Below are positions 21,685-31,369 of a stretch of 64,000 nucleotides of DNA, one piece after another. The notes beneath the pieces were generated by a model. It was not told where the DNA came from. It saw only the letters and a program-made list of their open reading frames with translations, and did no database searches. The position numbers and the translations under genes were made by a program. The stretch spans positions 156,270,848 through 156,334,847 of the forward strand of contig OZ018322.1 in the NCBI GenBank assembly GCA_963969495.1, in the 5' to 3' direction. Positions within the stretch are counted from its first letter, which is position 1. Each line of letters begins with the position of its first letter. Origin of the DNA: Ceratothoa steindachneri (lineage: Eukaryota > Arthropoda > Malacostraca > Isopoda > Cymothoidae).

Positions 21685-23075
21685 TGTGATAGAACGAGTT
21701 CAGAGCTGCATTCATTTCAACTTCTATCACATTTTATTTAAAACCATGAGGCTACCCACGTGCATCTTCGATTCGAGGCTTGGAGTCTTATCAACAGCTA
21801 CCGGACGCCAATGTTTAAACAAGGAGGTTATCGTCCCCCCCGTTCGCCCCCATACGCCGACCTCGCCAGATCGAGTTAGGCTTATGGACAGATAAGGCAT
21901 TTTTCTCCGGCCCAGCTGTGCGTTCCCTCGAAGCTTCCACCCCATTCTCCCCCACGCCAAGGAGATGTCCTGGCTATTTATATGGAAACTTTACCACTAA
22001 GATCAGATTGGAGATCCAGATTTTCGTCGCGAAACATCACCACGACCCTCTCTCCCTTTGTGCGCCAAGGGACCTCGACCTCGAGATTCACCATCACTTG
22101 TCCAGAAGGAGGACAATATTCCTTGAGTGCCAAAGGTTCGAGCCTTTAGTGACGCCAAGTCCCCAAGGCATCCCCCCCCCTGTTGTTCAAGGAGAACAGC
22201 ATTAGAACAGCCATTGTTCGTTTTGAGCCCTTCGCCAAGAAACGGTTCTCATCCCCCCCTGTTGTTCAAGGAGAACAGCATTAGAACAGCCATTGTTCGT
22301 TTTGAGCCCTTCGCCAAGAAACGGTTCTCATCCCCCCCCTGTTGTTCAAGGAGAACAGCATTAGAACAGCCATTGTTCGTTTTGAGCCCTTCGCCAAGAA
22401 ACGGTTCTCACCCCCCCTGTTGTTCAAAGGAGAACAACATTAGAACAGCCATTGTTCTTGAGCCCGTAGACAAGAGACGGTTCTCATCCCCCCCTTTGTT
22501 CAGAAGAGAACAACCTAGAACAGCCATTGTTCGTCAAGCCGTTCGTCGAGTAACGGTTCTCCTTTCCAAGACGCCACGTCAGGATCCTTTTATCCCCCCC
22601 CCCCCTTCGGCTGGAACTCGCCAGCGGACCGAATATTCCTTCAAGTACCTTCCACTGCACCCTAATGAAGTTACGTAAGCCAACGCCACCTTTTGAGTAT
22701 TGATCCCTTATTTGTCAATTCTATCCTGTGCTTTAAATTGTTTATCGAACCATCCCATCTCTTTAACTCTATATTGGTTTTACCTTTTTTTTAATCCCTT
22801 AAATCCTTGGATTAGCCCGAGTCTCCACGACCCTTTTCATTCTGTTTATGTCAATATTTTCCGTTTTTGTGTATTGTTTAAAGTTATTATTAATAAAACT
22901 CTATTCTATTAATGATAGCAATATTATTATCCTTGAGCTCAGTTCCACTTCTTAAGCATTTTGAAGATACATAATATCGGCCGCCAGACAGTAAAAACGC
23001 ACTCTAGAGATAATTAAGGAAGTTCCCTCAACGAATAGTGATATATGGTATATCGTTGGGAGTCATTCTACGACA
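21685..23075 (+). repeat. Gypsy C 5' LTR
   Basis: Starts TGTGATAGAACGAG and ends CTACGACA. A TATA-like TATTTATATGG lies at about 21975, and AATAAA at about 22891 is followed by T-rich DNA. It contains the tandem array at 22181-22562. Open frames crossing it (for example 22127-22678) are composition artefacts. Confidence 0.95.
22181..22562 (+). repeat. Five-unit tandem array inside Gypsy C 5' LTR
   Basis: Units begin at 22181, 22260, 22340, 22418 and 22496 (period 78-80 bp). Each has TGTTC-AAGGA-GAACA, then GAACA-GCCAT-TGTTC, a CGGTTCTC and a C-run. The two inverted GAACA/TGTTC pairs and CCATTGTTC recur in every unit. The same array stands in the 3' LTR at 26476-26860. Confidence 0.9.
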
Positions 23076-23096
23076 TATATATATATACTATTTAAA

Positions 23097-23112
23097 TTTG
23101 GTATCAGGTGTG
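23097..23112 (+). promoter_or_regulatory. Candidate primer-binding site of Gypsy C
   Basis: TTTGGTATCAGGTGTG, 21 nt past the LTR end after an AT-rich spacer. It is conserved in Gypsy B (TTTGGTGTCAAGTGTG at 9072). TGG suits the CCA end of a tRNA; the tRNA is not identified. Confidence 0.45.
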
Positions 23113-23445
23113 TAAGGTTTAACGCTATATCTTTGCAAACACTGGTCTCAGTCAAGTAAAGCATAGTGTTATTCATTATAATAATAGAATATAGTAGTTC
23201 CTTTTTGTTTTAACGATTGCTATCCCCTTTTTTTTTTTTAAACTTAAGAAGCTGGAGTAGCTCAAGGAACGGTTATAATAATTTGTTTGTGTTTTTTTTT
23301 TGTGATTTTAGTCAGTGGTTATTTAGATTGAGAAACCAAGTACGAATAGGTCAGTGCCCATATTTAGGTAGGCTAATTCTATAGAGGCATAATTCTTGTT
23401 GCGAGGAATTTTAGTTGGTTGACTAGTGCGCCCCCAAGTGCAAAG

Positions 23446-25563
23446 ATGACTCAGTTTGAAATCTTTAAAGCGCAAGGAGAGTCCTGTGGACTTTCCGGAA
23501 AAGAACTAATTGAGTACATTCAAGAGGAGCAAAGAAGAGAAATACAACGAGAAAAAGAAATCCAACGAGAAGAAAGAGGGGAACGGATAAGACAAGCTGA
23601 GCTTCAGATTGAATTAGCTCGGATTAAAGCAGAAGTTCAAAGAAAAAAGGTAGAAAAAGAAAGAGAAAGAGAGGAACGGGAAAGAGTAATCCAACAAGAA
23701 GAAAGAAGGACGGACTCGCGCTCCTTCCCAGGGAAGCTGACAAAGTTTCCGAGCCCCGTAAAACCCCAAAACTTCTTTCCCCAAAACCAACAACGGGACT
23801 CCAAACCTCCCGTTAAGACTTCTCCTCCATCTCTCTTCCCGAAGCGACCAACCATATGCTTCACCTGTGGTGTAGAAAACCACATGAGCTGGAATTGCCC
23901 CCAAAATTCTAGGCTTAAAAGCGGACCAGCCCACCAAGTTCACCAGATTAATGCGACCCCGGCTCCCCCGGTGGTGCAGACCCAAGCAGAAACTTCTCCC
24001 CCTCCGTCAGGCCACCAGGTAAATTTTGTTTTTGGTAAAAGTTCATCGGGAACTTTGAAATATGAGGAGGGCAGCGTGGACAGCTGTCGAGTATCGACTC
24101 TCGTCAGGGACACAGGATGTACATGCTTCATCGTGTCCGACGAACTCCTCCCAGTGGCCTCTAACCACGAAAAATTTGCGGTGGTACATGACCAACTTGG
24201 GCGGGCGAACAGATTCCCCGTCGCTAGATGTTACCTGCAGTGTCAATATTATAATGGCTGGGCTGAAGTCATTGTAGCACCCATACAATTCTGTTCCGTA
24301 CTTATAGGACAGAGCCCCCAAGTAAGTTTCGACCCTGTGTTTCAGGCCGCCCTTCCTCAAGGCCGAGATAAGGAAGAAGCCCAGGAGCCCGTCCCCATCA
24401 GAACCCCGATACCGTCCGATTTCTCGGAGACCCCTAACCAGGACTTTAGGACGGAAAATGAGGAGTGTGAATCACTAACACCCTTAGGTGATAAGGCCCA
24501 AGACAAGGACACGGAGACTGTCCCTGGACCCCAAGAAAAAAAGAACCCCCAAAGCGCCCATGGAGATACCTTCGTAGAACTGGACAAAGCATCGGCGCTT
24601 GAAGAGGACTGCCCCGCGGAGTCCCTTAATGTAATCCAGACAGTGTGCATCCAACCTGATGCCGAGTACCCTCCTCCTTTTCTACCAGGCGAGTCTTTGG
24701 AACCCTCTGACCTGGATAGTGACGCGCAGCTGACACCACGTCAGAAGAATCAGCTCCAAGAACTAATTAAATGGAATCACCATTTATCCACCCTATTAGC
24801 TCTTTTCGAGCAACTGCGTGAAAATGGCCTCACCATTGGCCCCAGCAAATGCGAGTTTGCCCACGAAACCATCAAATATTTGGGTTTCAAAATAGGACAA
24901 AGCAAGTCAGGTCCCCACGAGAACAAGATTAAGGCAATCGCCGACATGCCCCTCCCGATTACAAAGAAGCCATTAAGATCGATCCTAGGATCAGCTTCTC
25001 CCTATCAGCGATTTGTTCCGAATTTCGCTGCAATTTCGGCCCCCCTATGCTCCCTTCAGGAAAAGAATTTCTCCGATCGTTTACGTTGGAATGATGTCGC
25101 TGTTTCCCATTTTAATCAGCTCAAAAGTAAGTTCATTTCTGCCCCCATTTTTAAGTTGCCCAACCCGGAAAAATCCTTTGGGGTTAAGACCGACGTGATC
25201 AACGAGGGCATTGGAGGTGTACTCCTTCAATACGTGGATGACAGAACGAGTCATCCAGTTGCATATGCTAGTCGTCAATTATTACCACGCGGAAAGAGAT
25301 ATGCCACTAGAGGAAAGATAGCTCTATCAATTATCTGGGTCATAGACAAATTCAAGATGTACTTGATAGGTAAAGAATTTCAAATAGGAACCGACCACCG
25401 TCCGTTAGCCTATATTAGGAATGTGCGACACTCAAACGGCCGCATCATGCGCTGGAGTTTACTCTTGCAAGAGTATCAATTTAAAATAAATTATATCAAA
25501 GGTTCCGATAACCCGGTCGCTGACGCACTCAGTAGGAATGCGTTACCGAATAGCGTAGAATAA
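23446..25563 (+). CDS. Gypsy C chimeric polyprotein (gag coil, zinc knuckle, protease, RT thumb, RNase H)
   Basis: A single 705-codon open frame; the start chosen is the ATG at 23446, since MTQFEIFKAQGE matches the Gypsy A and B gag starts. Residues 1-95: Glu/Arg-rich coiled coil. 138-151: knuckle CFTCGVENHMSWNC (CX2CX4HX4C). 218-292: protease with LVRDTGCTC and ending CSVLIGQSP. 293-444: acidic linker. 445-560: RT thumb (LFEQLRENGLTIG, IKYLGFKIGQS, SPYQRFVPNF). About 577-690: RNase H with FGVKTDVINEGIGG, TDHRPLAYI and NPVADALSRN. Capsid, integrase and RT motifs A-C are missing through what look like in-frame deletions. RNase H has GKIALSII where EREALAIV is expected, so the catalytic Glu is lost. 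It may act as a Gag-like or structural protein, or simply be a very recent remnant. Confidence 0.9.
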   Translation: MTQFEIFKAQGESCGLSGKELIEYIQEEQRREIQREKEIQREERGERIRQAELQIELARIKAEVQRKKVEKEREREERERVIQQEERRTDSRSFPGKLTKFPSPVKPQNFFPQNQQRDSKPPVKTSPPSLFPKRPTICFTCGVENHMSWNCPQNSRLKSGPAHQVHQINATPAPPVVQTQAETSPPPSGHQVNFVFGKSSSGTLKYEEGSVDSCRVSTLVRDTGCTCFIVSDELLPVASNHEKFAVVHDQLGRANRFPVARCYLQCQYYNGWAEVIVAPIQFCSVLIGQSPQVSFDPVFQAALPQGRDKEEAQEPVPIRTPIPSDFSETPNQDFRTENEECESLTPLGDKAQDKDTETVPGPQEKKNPQSAHGDTFVELDKASALEEDCPAESLNVIQTVCIQPDAEYPPPFLPGESLEPSDLDSDAQLTPRQKNQLQELIKWNHHLSTLLALFEQLRENGLTIGPSKCEFAHETIKYLGFKIGQSKSGPHENKIKAIADMPLPITKKPLRSILGSASPYQRFVPNFAAISAPLCSLQEKNFSDRLRWNDVAVSHFNQLKSKFISAPIFKLPNPEKSFGVKTDVINEGIGGVLLQYVDDRTSHPVAYASRQLLPRGKRYATRGKIALSIIWVIDKFKMYLIGKEFQIGTDHRPLAYIRNVRHSNGRIMRWSLLLQEYQFKINYIKGSDNPVADALSRNALPNSVE

Positions 25564-25966
25564 TTGTATTCATAGGATTAGTATCTCCATGTAGGTATAT
25601 ACCGTCTTGTACGACTTAATTTAAGATTCTTTTGTAATATTATTAATTAATGTATATGTCTGAATTTTGTAACGCTCAATGTCTAATTTTTTTTATGTAT
25701 ATATATTTGTTCTTATTAATTTACGTATAAATTATTTTGTCCCGTATGTACTAAGTTTATATCATTTCATTGTTCCATGCCTTTTTTTTTTTATTAAGTT
25801 GTATTAAAGGTTATTTTCCCCTGTAATCTAAAGATCAAAATAATCATGTATTGAGGTAATAATAGTTAGGTGCAGGAAGATACGGTTGGTACAAGAAAAC
25901 GAGTTCCCTACAACGGAGCTCTATCGTTGTCCCTTCTCTCTTTTTTTTTCGAAGTGACAACTTTCC
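25564..25966. other. Gypsy C 3' untranslated region
   Basis: AT-rich, non-coding, between the ORF stop and the polypurine tract. Confidence 0.7.
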
Positions 25967-25980
25967 CTGGAATGGAGGGG
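25967..25980 (+). promoter_or_regulatory. Polypurine tract of Gypsy C
   Basis: GGAATGGAGGGG ends exactly at the base before the 3' LTR, the position from which plus-strand synthesis is primed. Confidence 0.85.
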
Positions 25981-27371
25981 TGTGATAGAACGAGTTCAGA
26001 GCTGCATTCATTTCAACTTCTATCACATTTTATTTAAAACCATGAGGCTACCCACGTGCATCTTCGATTCGAGGCTTGGAGTCTTATCAACAGCTACCGG
26101 ACGCCAATGTTTAAACAAGGAGGTTATCGTCCCCCCCCGTTCGCCCCCATACGCCGACCTCACCAGATCAAGTTAGGCTTATGGCAGATAAGGCATTTTT
26201 CTCCGGCCCAGCTGTGCGTTCCCTCGAAGCTTCCACCCCATTCTCCCCCACGCCAAAGAGATGTCCTGGCTATTTATATGGAAACTTTACCACTAAGATC
26301 AGATTGGAGATCCAGATTTTCGTCGCGAAACATCACCACGACCCTCTCTCCCTTTGTGCGCCAAGGGACCTCGACCTCGAGATTCACCATCACTTGTCCA
26401 GAAGGAGGACAATATTCCTTGAGTGCCAAAGGTTCGAGCCTTTAGTGACGCCAAGTCCCCAAGGAATCCCCCCCCTGTTGTTCAAGGAGAACAGCATTAG
26501 AACAGCCATTGTTCGTTTTGAGCCCTTCGCAAAGAAACGGTTCTCATCCCCCCCCCTGTTGTTCAAGGAGAACAGCATTAGAACAGCCATTGTTCGTTTT
26601 GAGCCCTTCGCCAAGAAACGGTTCTCATCCCCCCCCCTGTTGTTCAAGGAGAACAGCATTAGAACAGCCATTGTTCGTTTTGAGCCCTTCGCCAAGAAAC
26701 GGTTCTCACCCCCCCTGTTGTTCAAAGGAGAACAACATTAGAACAGCCATTGTTCTTGAGCCCGTAGACAAGAGACGGTTCTCATCCCCCCCTTTGTTCA
26801 GAAGAGAACAACCTAGAACAGCGATTGTTCGTCAAGCCGTTCGTCGAGTAACGGTTCTCCTTTCCAAGACGCCACGTCAGGATCCTTTTATCCCCCCCCC
26901 CTTCGGCTGGAACTCGCCAGCGGACCGAATATTCCTTCAAGTACCTTCCACTGCACCCTAATGAAGTTACGTAAGCCAACGCCACCTTTTGAGTATTGAT
27001 CCCTTATTTGTCAATTCTATCCTGTGCTTTAAATTGTTTATCGAACCATCCCATCTCTTTAACTCTATATTGGTTTTACCTTTTTTTTAATCCCTTAAAT
27101 CCTTGGATTAGCCCGAGTCTCCACGACCCTTTCCATTCTGTTTATGTCAATATTTTCCGTTTTTGTGTATTGTTTAAAGTTATTATTAATAAAACTCTAT
27201 TTTATTAATGATAGCAATATTATTATCCTTGAGCTCAGTTCCACTTCTTAAGCATTTTGAAGATACATAATATCGGCCGCCAGACAGTAAAAACGCACTC
27301 TAGAGATAATTAAGGAAGTTCCCTCAACGAATAGTGATATATGGTATATCGTCGGGAGTCATTCTACGACA
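25981..27371 (+). repeat. Gypsy C 3' LTR
   Basis: 1391 bp, nearly identical to 21685-23075. Differences seen include C-run lengths, GGCAG for GGACAG near 26185, and GCGATTG for GCCATTG near 26821. Confidence 0.95.
26476..26860 (+). repeat. Five-unit tandem array inside Gypsy C 3' LTR
   Basis: Units begin at 26476, 26557, 26638, 26716 and 26794. Content is as in the 5' LTR array. Unit boundaries fall at the C-runs, whose lengths vary between the two LTRs. Confidence 0.9.
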
Positions 27372-27376
27372 ATCTA
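27372..27376. repeat. Target-site duplication, right copy (ATCTA)
   Basis: Matches 21680-21684 exactly. Confidence 0.9.
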
Positions 27377-28190
27377 ATTTAAAACGAACAATTAGTCGTT
27401 AAAATATTAGAAGATTAGAACTTGCATTAACCTGAGTGATAACCGACACGTAGGTAAAAATATCCAGGCTGCATGTACAACTGCCCCTAAGGCTGCTAAT
27501 TTTTTTCCTCAGATGATGCATCCGTTAAAAACGGATGCATCATCTGACACTCCATCATATCCAATAGAGCCCCATTTATGAAGATTTTATTTTCTCTGGG
27601 TGTAAACGTGGATGGTAACAAAAATGAACCACCTAAGTCTTGGAGAAAGAAAACCAAAACTCATGCGCTTTGATATAAAGATTTGCGGTTTAGAGCCTGT
27701 TTAAATCGTAGCACTAGGTTATGTTAATTTGGTGCAGCAAAAGATATAGAAAAGTTTTCTAAAAAGACTGTGGCGAGACCATCTTCCGGCAGCAGCAAAA
27801 TGTTGCCATTGATGTTCACGTCAATGCGAAAATGTTGAATGATTTTCATGACAATATGCCCTCTTCGTTCGCTATTGGAACGTAGCCCCTCCCCAGCTGG
27901 GCATCTGCACTCGCTGTGGAACCGCTTGCTTTTTGATCTAGGAATCCAAGACATCGACCTGTGGCTTATTTCTGGTCTGACGCTCTGGCTGGCGAGCCTA
28001 CGACGGGATACGTGGAACAGGCCTTCTGGACGGAAAGATCATAAATCTCAGGTAAAAAAACTGGAGACAACCCAATGGGGCCTACCGCCGATGGTCAGTT
28101 ATTAAAAAGCATGATTGGGATTTGATTTCTAATTTTCAAACTTCTCCTTCCAAAAGACGATACAATTTAATATGAAAGAAGACTTCCCTA
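27377..28190 (-). pseudogene. LINE2 (Jockey-like) RT portion upstream of Gypsy C
   Basis: A minus-strand frame (27954-27724) reads FRIDVNINGNILLLPEDG then ATVFLENFSISFAAPN. It lines up with the Jockey RT block AINDI..LPEDV...LFVDDFAI.FAA; the FVDD active site has become FLEN. Downstream FKQALNRKSL, INGALLDMMECQ and similar text match the thumb. 28110-27960 may hold the block before it. The gene continues across Gypsy C at 21684. The 27509-27547 hairpin lies inside it. Confidence 0.6.
27509..27547. repeat. Perfect 18-bp inverted repeat with 3-nt loop
   Basis: TCAGATGATGCATCCGTT, then AAA, then its exact reverse complement. Each arm itself contains the palindrome GATGCATC. It sits within LINE2, about 135 bp from the Gypsy C edge. 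Confidence 0.9.
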
Positions 28191-29326
28191 TATTTGAACA
28201 TCAAATTCGCGTTTTATTTCCCTATGTTGCAAGGAGTGGTTGGGAATTAAATGGAATCTCTTGTGGTGACTGCTGCCTTGATATGGTACGTCGTAGCATT
28301 CGCCACTTCGGTAAATTGATTGAGGTGTATATTTAAATTTCAGCAACGCCATCGCTGGTGGGGCTGACGGCAACTGTTGCTTATTTTCTACTAATGGAAG
28401 GTTTCGGAAGTAGTTTTGTTTATATTTTGATAGCGCCCTCGTGGTGAGGGCAACCCGTTCAACCTCAAGGTATATGTTTACAACTATCCATCGCTTTCTT
28501 TTTATTATTTCTTTCAAAATACGTCAATCATGCAACTGCTACCAAGGGCATAAGTCGCCGTAATAAACCTTAGCCTATGAAGCTACATTGAAAAAAGCCA
28601 AGCAAAATAAGACTTCAAAGACTAATGTAAATTCCCACCTCCAGGATTCCTTAAATCAGAAAAGAAGGGTGTGTGGTAAATTGGTTCTGAATCTTTATAC
28701 TCCTTATACTTTCTCACGAGGGATTGTGCATTAGGCTGAGCTTACAAAGATGTCTTCGTGATCGGGGTAAGGAAAGGACTTCAAAAGAACCCGGCAAAAT
28801 AAAATAACTTTAACGAGTGAGTAGGCTTCTGTTTTACGTGAAGTATTGAGTTTAAAGGCGGCAGGATTTAAACAAGTTAACGGGGCTTCGTAACGCTAAT
28901 AAGGGACTGATTTAATCTCTTATGAGCTGATTCTGATTGACTAATCTTGACTAATGAATTTTTTACTTAATGATCGAATGAATTAAGTGCCGAATTGAAT
29001 GTATCTCTTTCGATCTCCCTCTATATATATTTTGTGCCGTTTACAAGGGATGTGACCTTGACTTATCCGTGGGGAAGACCCAGTATTCTAATTTGTTCGA
29101 TACTTCCGCCCCTTGGGCGGAGTTCCGACAGCTATGAGTATCTGTTGTACCTAGATATTTCCCATTTCTCAGATTTATCTTAATTATAGGGAATTGCTTG
29201 TCTCTTAAAGTTTTTTTGTGAAATTTTGGTGGCCAAAGTCTTTATTTGTTCAGCTTGCTTGTTGTCTCTCATTGTGCCCTTTTTGCTGATAAGTATTCTC
29301 AGCACGCGTATGTTTGTCTCTTTCCG
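28191..29326. other. Unassigned DNA
   Basis: A 109-codon minus-strand frame at 28188-28517 has no recognisable domain. The rest is non-coding. GATAGCGCCCTCGTGGTG at about 28430 has the look of a dispersed repeat, but there is no second copy here. Confidence 0.35.
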
Positions 29327-29610
29327 CTTGACTCAGACGAACCGCTTGCTTTGTATCTATTTGAGAGATGTACAATTTGATATATATATATATATATATA
29401 TATTGTTTCTTTTTCTACTTCTCCCTCGTTCTTTATTAATTAAACGTGGCATATTATTTCTTTAATTCACACAAATAGCCATTTTTAGGACTTGATAGAT
29501 TCACCAAACGTCCTTTGGTAGAATTCCTCGCTGGGTCTATTAAATTCTGCAAGGTGGGTGCCACAGGCATATCTATTTTACAATATGAGCCCAACAGAGT
29601 CTCTCTTACT
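29327..29610 (+). repeat. Direct repeat, left copy, flanking Gypsy D
   Basis: Begins ACTCAGACGAACCGCTTGC, contains a (TA)n tract at about 29380-29402, and ends near GAGCCCAACAGAG. It is matched at roughly 85 percent by eye to 32466-32760. The two copies flank Gypsy D in the same orientation, so they may be its diverged LTRs or copies of an unrelated dispersed repeat. Confidence 0.7.
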
Positions 29611-29777
29611 AGTTATGGAGTAACTAAGAAATGAGGTAATATAATTATATAGATGGATACATATTAATTACGTACCTCAGGCAGACCTAATGTCTAACAA
29701 CATTTTATTAGTAAGTACATATATCTGTGCTCAACAAAATGGGACTATTCATTAAGCCATGTTATGCCATATAATAC

Positions 29778-29852
<75 letters not shown>

Positions 29853-30039
29853 CTTACAATTGGTTCTCATCCTCTTTTCTATAACTATACAAAGCTATAA
29901 TTATGACACAGTACATATATACATAGTTTCAACATACAAGAAAGCTATAATGTAATGAGGAGCGTTTATATTTAGGCCTCTTATTCTTTCACCATAATAC
30001 TCCGCCTCAATAAAACGACTACAATAAGATTAAAAAAAA
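29611..30039. other. Non-coding DNA with (TA)n microsatellite at 29781-29848
   Basis: About 34 TA units at 29781-29848. The 63-codon frame across it is just Tyr-Ile repeats read from the TA tract. No gene seen. Confidence 0.7.
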
Positions 30040-30289
30040 TGAGGAATGACGGTTTTCTAGCAAACTTGACTCGTTTCCTGGAGGGCGTGAAGACCTTTGG
30101 TTTGCCGTTATTCTCTTAGGTTGCTGTAGAGGTGTCTTATGAAATGCCTTTAGTATTATTGTCATCTGCCCCATGCAGTCCAAAAGGTGAAGTACAACCG
30201 GACATCTGCCTCTTCTCTGCCTTAGTTGTCCTCCGACGTCGCTGATTATCTGCCACGTTATCAGTATACGAGGAAGGAAACCTTGCCGG

Positions 30290-31209
30290 TTTTAATCCAA
30301 CCACTGAAACAATGTCCCTCTTGGGATCAGGGAATTCCAGTTTCTAAACCTTGCAGTCGCATATGGTGCTTCCAGTGGTTTGCGAACGGCATCTCTTCGT
30401 ACCCACAATTTAGTCACCTTACGAAGATCTTTGGATCCGAAAGGCTTGGGCACCGAGTGCAAGTGCTTTAGGGATACCTGTGTGAACTCGATTTGTGCCA
30501 TGGTTGAGGCCTTTTCTTCAATAAACTTTAAATCGGTATTCGATGCCGACGACGAAATTAATGGTCTCGGACACAAAAGTGCAGTTCCTGTGACTGCCAT
30601 TAAAGGTTAAAATCCCGTAATTAGGCAATGAGCGAATGCCCAAAAGGACAATTGGAATTGCCATCAGCCAGCCTTGTCGACGGGCCATTATGGAGCACTT
30701 TAAAGTCTTGTGTGCCCTTTCCGACATTCTGTTCGTGGATGGACGGTACTCTGTGGTGCGGGGACGATGAAAACCAACGAGAGAGAGAGTTCCTTGAAAA
30801 GCCCGGATTCGAATTAAGTGCCTCTGTTGGTTACTATGTAAAGCGGGACTCCAAATCGCGACCGTTACGGCACTTATGTCAGAATCGGTAGCGCTTCGTT
30901 CCATCTTGTAGCTCGGTCGATGCACGATAGTATATAGTGATTGAATGACCGGTAAGATTGTGACAGGCAGTGTACACGGTGGAAGTGGTCCAACTATATC
31001 AATATGCACTGTTTCAAACCTGAAAATTGAAAATCAATGGGCAGGGTCGGGGATTTCGTATGGCGACTGATCTTGGAAGATTGACATGAGAGGCACAACT
31101 TTGTCCAGGGGCAAATATTTCTGTCTATATTGGGCCAGAAATATCGAGATTTAAAAAAAAGGAAGTGATGCCTTGACTCGAGGGTGTGAAAAATTATGCA
31201 ATTGACCAA
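30290..31209 (-). pseudogene. Gypsy D integrase
   Basis: The zinc domain end at 31209-31010 reads FFKSRYFWPNIDRNICPW and CLSCQSSKISRHTKSP. The core at 31009-30518 reads MHIDIVGPLPP (first Asp), VGFHRPRTTEYRPSTNRM and RAHKTLKCSIMARRQGW (Glu region, with ER changed), then LLGIRSLPNYG. The second Asp block is decayed (SNQQRHL where TDRG..F is expected). Further C-terminal text (FTPSRKRVKFA) may extend to 30040. Confidence 0.8.
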
Positions 31210-31369
31210 AAATGGTCCTCCTGCACGCTATAGGGACGAACGACCGTGTGTATCTTGCTGTTACTTGACACTCTTTTATCTCATCGTCATCATGCTGTGC
31301 TGCAGCCAAAATTTAGTGGTCAAATAAGTCCACTTAGATCGAATTTACATTTCTCTAAATTCATTTAGC

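Larger units (their letters stand above)
21685..27371 (+). mobile_element. Gypsy C: young non-autonomous gypsy derivative
   Basis: 5687 bp with two 1391-bp LTRs that differ by only a few substitutions and homopolymer indels, flanked by an exact ATCTA duplication (21680-21684, 27372-27376). It has a primer-binding-like site, one long ORF, and a polypurine tract GGAATGGAGGGG touching the 3' LTR. The ORF lacks capsid, integrase and the RT catalytic core, so the element needs a helper; Gypsy B is a decayed relative of the likely helper type. It inserted into LINE2 in the opposite orientation. Confidence 0.95.

Noticed and set aside
22127..22678. Long repetitive frames in the Gypsy C LTRs (also 26181-26961 and 26390-26725 minus)
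   Set aside because: They read the 78-81 bp tandem units, whose C-runs vary between LTRs and shift the frame, so no protein is conserved.
26476..26860. CRISPR-like array
   Set aside because: Regularly spaced repeats, but there are no distinct spacers, the units are contiguous, and the setting is a eukaryotic LTR.
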